43,830 nucleotides of DNA from Bacteroidia bacterium (GTDB lineage Bacteria > Bacteroidota > Bacteroidia > Bacteroidales > UBA932). Below, piece after piece: positions 34,070 through 41,145 of the stretch; the stretch's first letter is position 1; each line of letters begins with the position of its first letter. A program made the translations under genes and the position numbers. The stretch lies in assembly GCA_009929175.1 (NCBI GenBank), contig SABC01000011.1:1-43830 (forward strand). Direction: 5' to 3'. Under the pieces are notes generated by a model. It made no database searches. It was not told the DNA's origin and saw only the letters and a program-made list of their open reading frames with translations.

Positions 34070-35350
34070 TTAAACTTCAAAAAGTGACTCTGCCTGTTTA
34101 ATTATTATCGATGTCTCTGTTTCATTCCCGATAACCAGATCAGGTTTTTTGTAATATAGTTTATTGACAGACTTATACAACTTTTCTCCTCCACCTGTAA
34201 TATTGAGCATGATTATGGATTTTGGATCAATAGAGTGTTTTTCCACGGATTTTAACATGCCGGCAAGTGCAACTCCTGATGCTGGGTGAATGTCAATTCC
34301 TTCGGTTTTTTCAAATAATTCACATGCAGACTTAAGTTCCTGGTTTGTAACAGCTTCAATATCGCCATCAGTGTCGGAAAGGGCATCAAAAAGGCCGCCG
34401 GGAACACCGTAAGGAGGCCTGCGGTTAGAGAGCACCTTGGCCTCTATCCTTAGAGCATTGTTCCTGGCACTCTCTTCGTTTTCGAAAATAATTTCCCTGC
34501 TCCCTTTTTTCCAGGAATCGTACATAGGAGTAAATGGTATATTCTGCGAAGGGAAGAGTCTCATTTTATTGCTTCCGTAATTACCATCCTCAATCAACCT
34601 GAGATTTGCCTCCCATGCTGCTATGGTTCCTGTGCCACTGCCTATTGCCTGGAAGTAGTAATCCGGGATCTTACCGATTGAAGTTGCTGCAGATAATACC
34701 GTCGTGCCCATCCCATCCCGGCGGGCAACATTTTTTGCTCCTCCCTCCTCAAAAAAAAGAGGGGATTGGCATATCCTGGAGGAGAGTTCAATTGCATCAA
34801 AATAATCGGTCCCGGAAGGTGTGCAGACCAACTTTACATTTTCATTGATCTGCATACCAAACCACATAGCATCAAGGTTATCAAAAGGAATGACCAAAAG
34901 CAGGGGAATGCCGTTTTCGGAACAAACTTTTGCAAAAGCCCTTGCAGTATTACCGGCAGATGCAACAACCATAACTCCACTATTCCTGTCATCGAGCCTG
35001 GCACAAACCGAGTATGCCTCTGTCTCCTTGAATGAACATGTTGTCATATCTGCTCCAATCTCAGGCCAGTACCCGCTAAAACTAACATAGAGGTTTTCCA
35101 GCCCCAACTGCGGACCCAACTTGCCGCTGCGATATGTTTTGGTAGAAGAGGATCCTTTTAAAGTTTTATTGACCGGCAACCAGTCTGAATAGCGATAAAT
35201 ACCAAGTGATTCCTCACCTACAGTTAGTTTGGTTTTATCATAAATGGCTCTTATCAAGGAGGGCTTGCTATATTGAGGATCACACAGAAGCCATCCTGAA
35301 TCGTCAAATGTGTTGCCTGTTGCAAAGGTTCTAAGCTTGTAATTGGTCAT
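34070..35350 (-). CDS. cysteate synthase-like PLP enzyme (threonine-synthase family)
   Basis: 426 residues, fold type II PLP enzyme. PLP lysine K108 is in TTCSFKETEA, the phosphate-binding Gly-rich loop is IGSGTGTIAAWEA, and ASAGNTARAFAKV is typical of the threonine synthase group. The overall pattern (short N-terminal strand with GNTFDDSGWLLCD, SFSGYWPEIGADM) is the one I associate with cysteate synthase, which combines O-phosphoserine with sulfite to give cysteate. Adjacency to SulP and a formate/nitrite-type channel fits sulfite or sulfate supply. Alternatives are threonine synthase or diaminopropionate ammonia-lyase. Only sequence comparison or assay would settle the substrate. Confidence 0.75.
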   Translation of the reverse strand: MTNYKLRTFATGNTFDDSGWLLCDPQYSKPSLIRAIYDKTKLTVGEESLGIYRYSDWLPVNKTLKGSSSTKTYRSGKLGPQLGLENLYVSFSGYWPEIGADMTTCSFKETEAYSVCARLDDRNSGVMVVASAGNTARAFAKVCSENGIPLLLVIPFDNLDAMWFGMQINENVKLVCTPSGTDYFDAIELSSRICQSPLFFEEGGAKNVARRDGMGTTVLSAATSIGKIPDYYFQAIGSGTGTIAAWEANLRLIEDGNYGSNKMRLFPSQNIPFTPMYDSWKKGSREIIFENEESARNNALRIEAKVLSNRRPPYGVPGGLFDALSDTDGDIEAVTNQELKSACELFEKTEGIDIHPASGVALAGMLKSVEKHSIDPKSIIMLNITGGGEKLYKSVNKLYYKKPDLVIGNETETSIIIKQAESLFEV

Positions 35351-35384
35351 TTGATAGTTGGATTATTATATTTGAATTTTTAAA

Positions 35385-36212
35385 TTATTTCTTGTAACTC
35401 CAATAGTACCAGGCTCCCACAAAAAAAGCACCTCCGATGAGGTTTCCCAATGTTACCGGTACAAGATTTTTAATAAACATTCCGTAAATGGAGAGATTTG
35501 AAAGTTGGTCGGGAATCACGCCCAAATTTTCAATTGAAATAGATACATAGGATGGATTTGTAGATGCAAGCAAAGCGGCTGAAATATAGTACATGTTGGC
35601 CACACTATGTTCATAGCCCGAAGCAATAAATAGCCATATTGGAAAGAAAATCACCAAAGACTTACCGGCCAAATCATTAGCTCCATAAGACATCCATACG
35701 GCAAGGCAAACCAAAATATTACACAGTATACCGGAGAACATCAGGTTAGTAAAGGTCAAGCTGGTTTTGGCAACTCCTACCTTGATTGTGTACGCACCCA
35801 GCAACCCGGATGAATACTCCAATTGACCTGAGTAGAAAACAAGCAATGCAACGAAAAAACTGCCTGCCAGATTTCCTGCCCATACCATTGCCAGATTTTT
35901 AATGTAAACAGGGATGCTCACCTTGCGATTGAGAACTGCTACAGAAATGAGGTTGTTACCGGTAAATAGCTCGGCACCTGCAACCACTACAAGTATAAGC
36001 CCTGTTGGAAAAATAAGACCGGCCAAATATTTGGCAAGACCAATGTCAGGGATATTATGTGCAATTATATTGCTGCCTACCGAAGCCAGAGCTATAAACA
36101 GTCCGGCCATAAAAGAGAGGAACATTGTGCTTTTGATCGTAAAAGATGCTTTCCTTATACCTGTTTCTAGTGTGTACTCCAGGATTTCTGAGGGTGTAAG
36201 AAAGTTTTTCAT
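35385..36212 (-). CDS. formate/nitrite transporter (FNT) family channel
   Basis: 275 residues with about six transmembrane helices. The FNT signatures are AGAELFTGNN (helix 3) and GYEHSVANMYYI (near residue 205), which contains the pore histidine. Members pass small anions: formate, nitrite, lactate or hydrosulfide. In this operon, with cysteate synthase and SulP, hydrosulfide, sulfite or formate are all conceivable; the sequence does not decide. It starts one base after the redox protein gene and lies 34 bases upstream of the cysteate synthase gene. Confidence 0.92.
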   Translation of the reverse strand: MKNFLTPSEILEYTLETGIRKASFTIKSTMFLSFMAGLFIALASVGSNIIAHNIPDIGLAKYLAGLIFPTGLILVVVAGAELFTGNNLISVAVLNRKVSIPVYIKNLAMVWAGNLAGSFFVALLVFYSGQLEYSSGLLGAYTIKVGVAKTSLTFTNLMFSGILCNILVCLAVWMSYGANDLAGKSLVIFFPIWLFIASGYEHSVANMYYISAALLASTNPSYVSISIENLGVIPDQLSNLSIYGMFIKNLVPVTLGNLIGGAFFVGAWYYWSYKK

Positions 36213-36213
36213 T

Positions 36214-38016
36214 TTATATCATTTGTTCATTAACAATTTGGGAAATATCTGCAACTCTTTTATCATGCCAAACAGATAAAGTTTTAAGGCACAAAGGGCA
36301 CGATGTAGCTACAACATCCGCTTTGCCCGCTTCTATTGAGAGGAGGGCGTTTTTTGCCACTTTACCACGTTCTTCGAACGAAAAGCGATCACTTGCAAGG
36401 GATCCTCCGCAGCAATGACTCATCGGCCCTGACTCCTTGTAAAAATTGAGATTAGCAGATTTTGCCAGCAGTTTGCGGGGTTCTTCGTACACTTTGCAAC
36501 CTCTTCCTAAATCGCAAGGATCGTGATATGTAACAGAAAAATCCCCTTTCTTCAAACGAATGCGGTTTTCATCAGCAAGTTTTGCGATGTACTCAGAATG
36601 GTGCGTTATTTTTATACCCGAAAGAGCGTACTCCTCTTTGAAGATCCTGTAACAAATGGGGCAGGAGAGAAGAAGCACCTTTGCACCAGTCCCTTCGATT
36701 ATTTCCCTGTTTCGTTCTATAAGTTTTTTTGCCTTTTCCCTGCCTCCCGAAATAATCAAGGGTCTCCCGCAACAGATTGAACCATCTTTGTCCAGGAATG
36801 TATAGTTAACGGAGGCTTTTTCTAGAATGTTTATAATTGATTTATAGATCCCTGGAGTAAGGTGAGTCATGCATCCAGCATAATAAATGAGTTCTGGTGC
36901 ATCCAAGGGGGTGTTACTATATTTTGCGTTTGACAGGTAATCGTTATCATATTTCCCGTATGACATGGACTCTTCTTTTTTAAGCTCACGGAGTTTAATT
37001 GAGTCTATACCGACGGGGCATGCTTCCATGCATTTTCCACACATAAGACACTCCCTGGCATACTCTTCGGCAAAATTACTACGGTTTCTCAACGCCCTGA
37101 CAAAATAGACAGAAGTGAACCTCTCCTTGTTGCTGGCAGAACACATTGGACAGGCATCTATACATAATCCGCACGATGAACATGAGTAAATTTCGGATTC
37201 TGCATAACCATCCCTGGATACTGTGGATTTGATTCCGGCATTTTTCAAAATTATGTAGAGTATCTCTGTTGGGATATGCATGTATCTGGAAAATGGAAGA
37301 GAGAAGAAAAAGGCAGACAAAGCCAGAGAGTAACTCCACCAAACAGCGTCTATCATGCTTGCGTACCCGGGAATTACACTTAAGAGATTGTAGAGGGATT
37401 TTGTAAGGAAGCTTCCACCACTAATACCTGCTGTGAAACTTTCTGCCATTAACCGGAGAGGAAAAATTAGCCAAAGTGAAAACAAGGCTATCCTGTCACC
37501 GATACTGTGACGAGTGGTCCTTTTCATTCCAAGTCTCCTGGAGCGAAACCTTTTGAAAATAGCCAAGGCAACTCCGCTGAGGGTCATAAGGAGGAAAAAG
37601 TCCATCAAAAAGAAGAAGAAGGCACCCCTCAAGGTTTCGTTAGTTTGCAATACGAAATATCTGAAGAACACAGGGTAGTATAAAACTCCGTTACGTTGTG
37701 GTGTATAGAGGAATACCTCTATGTGACCTATAAGGATCAGCATAAACCATCCAAATGCAATACTGGCATGCATGTAGCCCAAAAGGAAATTTTTCCTGAA
37801 TATCTTCACATGCAGCAAAACATCCCTGATTACATTCCATAGAGTATTAAAAATATTGAAAGAGAAAATGTGCCTTAGAAGCCTCTTTTTTTCTTTATTA
37901 TCAAGCGAAGCAATTATTCGGACCGTTCCGACAAACAGATAGAGTATGATGAACACCATACCCAATGTAAACGGGATCACAAACGGATCAAAACCAAATA
38001 TTACCCTCTCTTTCAA
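36214..38016 (-). CDS. membrane cytochrome b/FeS/double-CCG oxidoreductase (HdrDE- or EMO-like)
   Basis: 600 residues from TTG 38016, which overlaps the HdrC stop as TTGA; the ATG at 38112 would bury 100 bases in hdrC and add 32 non-family residues. Order: five or so transmembrane helices with paired histidines (H83, H98 and others; NarI-like haem b, about 8-255); two [4Fe-4S] ferredoxin motifs (C279/282/285/289 and C323/326/329/333); then two CCG domains (C382, CCG 415-417, C452/455; C501, CCG 535-537, C573/576). This matches HdrD/E fusions and the Etf:menaquinone oxidoreductase of syntrophs. It probably exchanges electrons with menaquinone. Confidence 0.88.
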   Translation of the reverse strand: MKERVIFGFDPFVIPFTLGMVFIILYLFVGTVRIIASLDNKEKKRLLRHIFSFNIFNTLWNVIRDVLLHVKIFRKNFLLGYMHASIAFGWFMLILIGHIEVFLYTPQRNGVLYYPVFFRYFVLQTNETLRGAFFFFLMDFFLLMTLSGVALAIFKRFRSRRLGMKRTTRHSIGDRIALFSLWLIFPLRLMAESFTAGISGGSFLTKSLYNLLSVIPGYASMIDAVWWSYSLALSAFFFSLPFSRYMHIPTEILYIILKNAGIKSTVSRDGYAESEIYSCSSCGLCIDACPMCSASNKERFTSVYFVRALRNRSNFAEEYARECLMCGKCMEACPVGIDSIKLRELKKEESMSYGKYDNDYLSNAKYSNTPLDAPELIYYAGCMTHLTPGIYKSIINILEKASVNYTFLDKDGSICCGRPLIISGGREKAKKLIERNREIIEGTGAKVLLLSCPICYRIFKEEYALSGIKITHHSEYIAKLADENRIRLKKGDFSVTYHDPCDLGRGCKVYEEPRKLLAKSANLNFYKESGPMSHCCGGSLASDRFSFEERGKVAKNALLSIEAGKADVVATSCPLCLKTLSVWHDKRVADISQIVNEQMI

Positions 38017-38345
38017 ACCTTTCCTAGTGTTAAGTTGTGAATATCCATCAAAATTCCCCTGGTATTTATCCCTCTGGGACAAACCAGTGAGCACTTTCCA
38101 CAGAGGATACACGATTTAACCATAGATAATCCCTCATGTTCCATACCTCTTTCCAGCATAAGAATCGCCGGTCTAAACCCGCAAATTGTAAAAACACCGG
38201 CACTGCAGGTAGCTGTACAGGATCCACAGCCGATACATGTCAGGATCTCGGGTCGGGAGTTGGCTAAGGAGCGGAACAAGCTGTTTTCTGCTTTATCCAG
38301 ATCAATTTTTTGCTCTTCCAGTATACCGAATCCAAAGTCAACCAT
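38013..38345 (-). CDS. HdrC-like 4Fe-4S ferredoxin subunit
   Basis: 110 residues with two cluster motifs, C37-x2-C40-x2-C43-x3-C47 and C79-x2-C82-x2-C85-x3-C89-P, spaced as in HdrC. The first motif is followed by SAG rather than proline. It lies between the HdrA-like and CCG-domain genes and overlaps both, by eight bases (ATG inside hdrA end) and by four (TTGA). It should relay electrons between the flavoprotein and the membrane subunit. A short acidic N terminus precedes the first cluster. Confidence 0.9.
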   Translation of the reverse strand: MVDFGFGILEEQKIDLDKAENSLFRSLANSRPEILTCIGCGSCTATCSAGVFTICGFRPAILMLERGMEHEGLSMVKSCILCGKCSLVCPRGINTRGILMDIHNLTLGKV

Positions 38346-39363
38346 CAGGATGTGTTTTTTTTAAAAAGATTTCCACATTATTGCAAGCAGCGTGACACTC
38401 TCCTATAAGGTCGGGAATTGTGCGTGGCCCGTTTACTGCTCCGGCAGCAAATATTCCTTCTAAAGTTGTTGTTCCGGGCTTGTCCATTATGTCATTTGGA
38501 AGGAGAAATCCATCTTTTCCCAATCCAATTCCTGTATCCAAAAATAAATTGTTGTTACTGCTGTCAGGAGCCATGCCACTCATCAAAACAAGAAGGTCTA
38601 AAGTAAGTTTGACAGGTCTGGACGATAAAGTATCCTCGGCCTTAATCACCAATTGTTTATCTCTGTTTTGGGAGACTTCGGAAATTCGTCCCCTTATAAA
38701 CCTGATACCCCATTTTGATTGTGCTTCCAGGTACAAATCTTCGTAACCCCTGCCAAACATCCTAAGGTCCATGTAAAAACTATAGACCTGAGCTTTGGGG
38801 AACCTCTCTTTTATCCGTATAGCCTGTTTTACAGCAGTAATACAACATACTTTGGAGCATTGGATGTTCCCGGCTTTAGCATCACGGGATCCGACACAGT
38901 GCAGGAATCCGATTTTGGATGGAGAGTCAATTGCGATATCTCCAGCTCCTTTAAACCAAGATTCAAGGTCAGCATTTGTAATAACTCCCTCAAAAAGGCC
39001 ATATCCATACTCTTCCTTTTTAGTAGCGTCAAAAAGTGAAAATCCAGAAGCCACAATCACAGAATCACTTGTTATTATCTTACCGGAAGATAAAACAGAA
39101 TCGTACTTACCGTTGGAATTTTTCTTTATTGATAAAACTTCCTCTCCTTTCAGAATCTTGGAAGAATCCACGGATTCATAAATTGGACCAATAAGCAGAC
39201 TACTCTCCCTGCCATCGGGAAACAACATACTCCAATTAGCAACATGCCCGCCTGCACAACTTTGCCTTTCGGAAACCAAGTAGTCGAACCCTTTAGAATG
39301 CAATATAGAAGCACACTTCAATCCAGCGATACCTCCTCCTACAATATGAACCTTAGTATTCAT
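38338..39363 (-). CDS. HdrA-like FAD flavoprotein (QmoA/HdrA type)
   Basis: 341 residues. An FAD motif VGGGIAGLKCA (8-18) begins the protein. The cluster ligands C156, C169, C173 and C174 have the same 13-4-1 spacing as methanogen HdrA (from memory), and the downstream RMFGRGYEDLYLEAQSKWGIRFIRG block is typical of HdrA/QmoA. It lacks the C-terminal ferredoxin domains of full HdrA, so those clusters are supplied by the separate HdrC-like protein. It starts five bases after the MarR gene. It is predicted to be the cytoplasmic flavin entry point of the complex. Confidence 0.88.
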   Translation of the reverse strand: MNTKVHIVGGGIAGLKCASILHSKGFDYLVSERQSCAGGHVANWSMLFPDGRESSLLIGPIYESVDSSKILKGEEVLSIKKNSNGKYDSVLSSGKIITSDSVIVASGFSLFDATKKEEYGYGLFEGVITNADLESWFKGAGDIAIDSPSKIGFLHCVGSRDAKAGNIQCSKVCCITAVKQAIRIKERFPKAQVYSFYMDLRMFGRGYEDLYLEAQSKWGIRFIRGRISEVSQNRDKQLVIKAEDTLSSRPVKLTLDLLVLMSGMAPDSSNNNLFLDTGIGLGKDGFLLPNDIMDKPGTTTLEGIFAAGAVNGPRTIPDLIGECHAACNNVEIFLKKTHPDG

Positions 39364-39368
39364 GACAA

Positions 39369-39806
39369 TCAGCCTTTGTAGGAGTTCATGTTATCGGACA
39401 TTTTATTCAGGACTTTTACAAAATTCACCAACTCTTCCCTCGGGATGTCCCTGATAATTGTGTTTGTAGTCTCAATTGCGATAGAAGTTATGTCATCTTT
39501 GAGAGCAGCGGCATTCTCTGTTAGGTGTATCTTGTTTTGCCTCCTGTCACGAGTATCGGCAATCCTTTTAACCAAACCTTTGCTTTCCAGAGCATCAATC
39601 AATTTGGTGACAGAATTCTTATCCTTGATAAGAATGTCAGCAATCTGTTGTTGAGAGAGAACTCCTTCATCCCATAATGTATCCATAACCAGGTACTGTT
39701 CGGGAGTAAGGTTAAAGCCATGCTTTTGAAAAACTGTGTTCAAAAAATGTTTGAACTGGCAGTGTACCAGATTTAAGAATACACCAACCTGCTTATTTAG
39801 TATCAT
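39369..39806 (-). CDS. MarR family transcriptional regulator
   Basis: 145 residues, winged helix: the recognition helix area is LSQQQIADILIKDKNSVTKLIDALE (about 50-75) and the wing is VKRIADTRDRRQNKIHLT, with DxRxR. It is the first gene of the minus-strand redox operon, five bases upstream of the HdrA-like gene, and probably regulates it and itself. The ligand is unknown. A near-perfect inverted repeat lies just upstream of its promoter. Confidence 0.92.
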   Translation of the reverse strand: MILNKQVGVFLNLVHCQFKHFLNTVFQKHGFNLTPEQYLVMDTLWDEGVLSQQQIADILIKDKNSVTKLIDALESKGLVKRIADTRDRRQNKIHLTENAAALKDDITSIAIETTNTIIRDIPREELVNFVKVLNKMSDNMNSYKG

Positions 39807-39833
39807 TTCTTATTGTATAGGCTTTTACTATTG

Positions 39834-39841
39834 CAAATATA
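39834..39841 (-). promoter_or_regulatory. candidate -7 element of the marR-hdr operon
   Basis: On the minus strand the sequence reads TATATTTG, a perfect match to the Bacteroidetes -7 consensus TAnnTTTG, putting transcription start about 20 bases before the MarR ATG at 39806. No matching -33 TTTG at 19-21 bases was found. Confidence 0.4.
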
Positions 39842-39856
39842 ATCAAATTTTAGTTC

Positions 39857-39874
39857 ATTTGCGGAGATGCAAAT
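39857..39874. promoter_or_regulatory. candidate MarR operator, ATTTGC-N6-GCAAAT
   Basis: ATTTGCGGAGATGCAAAT is an inverted repeat with six-base arms around six bases, located about 30-47 bases upstream of the predicted start of the marR transcript and inside the 90-base marR/rmuC divergent gap. MarR proteins usually bind repeats of 16-20 bases, so this is the likely autoregulatory site. A further GCAAAT half-site is at 39833-39838, overlapping the -7 element. Confidence 0.45.
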
Positions 39875-39896
39875 CCTTTAAGTAACCATTCTCCAT

Positions 39897-41138
39897 ATGT
39901 TGATATACACTTTGATTGTAATCTCCGTATTACTATTGTTGATTGTTTTGCGAATTGCTTTTATGCTTTCCTCCCTTTCTGCCAAATCGAATGAACTGGA
40001 AAGGATTTTATCTGATCGTATTATAACCTCCAGCAGGGAAGACAGGAAAGAACTTTCTGATTCCATTGCGCGTAATTTTGAGAAATTAGCAACCTTGTTC
40101 GAATCCTTTAGGGTAAGCAGTGAATTTTCCTTGGAGAGAATGTCTTTATTCCAGAAAGAGAGGCTAGACTTACTCGAAAAAAGGCAAAATGAAATGATCC
40201 AAAATACTGATAAACGCCTGGAGCAAGTTAGGCAAACTGTTGAGGAAAAACTGGAAAAGACATTGAGCGATCGTTTAGGAAAAAGCTTTGAAACAGTTGG
40301 TAAACAGCTAATCGAAGTCCAAAAAGGGCTAGGGGAGATGCAGGTTCTTGCTCAGGATGTTGGTGGGCTCAAAAGAGTCCTTAGCAACGTTAAGATGAGA
40401 GGGGGGATAGGTGAAATACAACTCTCCATGTTGTTGGAAAACATACTTGCTCCCGACCAGTACCAATCCAATGTGAAGACAAAGAAATCAGGAAGGGACT
40501 TTGTGGAATTTGCAATCAGGCTTCCCGGAAAAGAGTCAGGTAATGGCAATGAACACATTTGGCTTCCTGTAGATGCAAAATTCCCGAAAGAGTACTACGA
40601 ATCACTTCAAAATGCTTACGATGCCGGAGATCCCGCTTTAATTGAACGTGAGCAGAAAGGATTAGAAACCGCTATAAAGTTGATGGCAAAGGATATATCC
40701 GAAAAATATATCGACCCTCCTAACACCACTGATTTTGCAATCATGTTCCTTCCTTTTGAAGGGATTTATGCAGAGGTAGTGAGGAAAGCATCCCTTCTCG
40801 AAGAGATACAGAACAGGTACAAGGTTCTCGTGACCGGTCCCGCAACTTTTGCTGCAATTCTCAACTCTTTGCAGATGGGTTTCCGCACCCTTGCCATTGA
40901 AAAAAGAAGCGGAGAGGTATGGAATACCTTATCTGCAGTAAAAAGGGAGTTCCAGACTTTCGGTGATCTTTTGACCAAAGCACAGAAAAACATCCAGGGC
41001 GGTCTTGACGATATTGATAAATTGGTAGGTACAAGAACCAGAGCCATACAGAGAAAACTTAAAGAGGTGGAAACCCTCGAAAACGAGGGCCACACACTTC
41101 TTATATCAGATGATATTGATGATGAATCAGGAGAATAA
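39897..41138 (+). CDS. rmuC: DNA recombination protein RmuC
   Basis: 413 residues. A hydrophobic N-terminal segment (2-24) anchors it, a charged coiled coil follows (about 28-145), and the RmuC nuclease-like domain covers about 150-370 (GLGEMQVLAQDVGGLKRVL, the LPVDAKFPKEYYESL block, and FLPFEGIYAEVV). It limits inverted-repeat-driven rearrangements in E. coli. It faces away from marR and converges on carB with seven bases between the stops. Confidence 0.94.
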   Translation: MLIYTLIVISVLLLLIVLRIAFMLSSLSAKSNELERILSDRIITSSREDRKELSDSIARNFEKLATLFESFRVSSEFSLERMSLFQKERLDLLEKRQNEMIQNTDKRLEQVRQTVEEKLEKTLSDRLGKSFETVGKQLIEVQKGLGEMQVLAQDVGGLKRVLSNVKMRGGIGEIQLSMLLENILAPDQYQSNVKTKKSGRDFVEFAIRLPGKESGNGNEHIWLPVDAKFPKEYYESLQNAYDAGDPALIEREQKGLETAIKLMAKDISEKYIDPPNTTDFAIMFLPFEGIYAEVVRKASLLEEIQNRYKVLVTGPATFAAILNSLQMGFRTLAIEKRSGEVWNTLSAVKREFQTFGDLLTKAQKNIQGGLDDIDKLVGTRTRAIQRKLKEVETLENEGHTLLISDDIDDESGE

Positions 41139-41145
41139 GTTACTG

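Noticed and set aside
34070-35350. Threonine synthase as the identity of this PLP enzyme
   Set aside because: It has the family lysine and glycine loops, but the N-terminal region does not look like ThrC and no threonine genes are near; cysteate synthase fits better though not with certainty.
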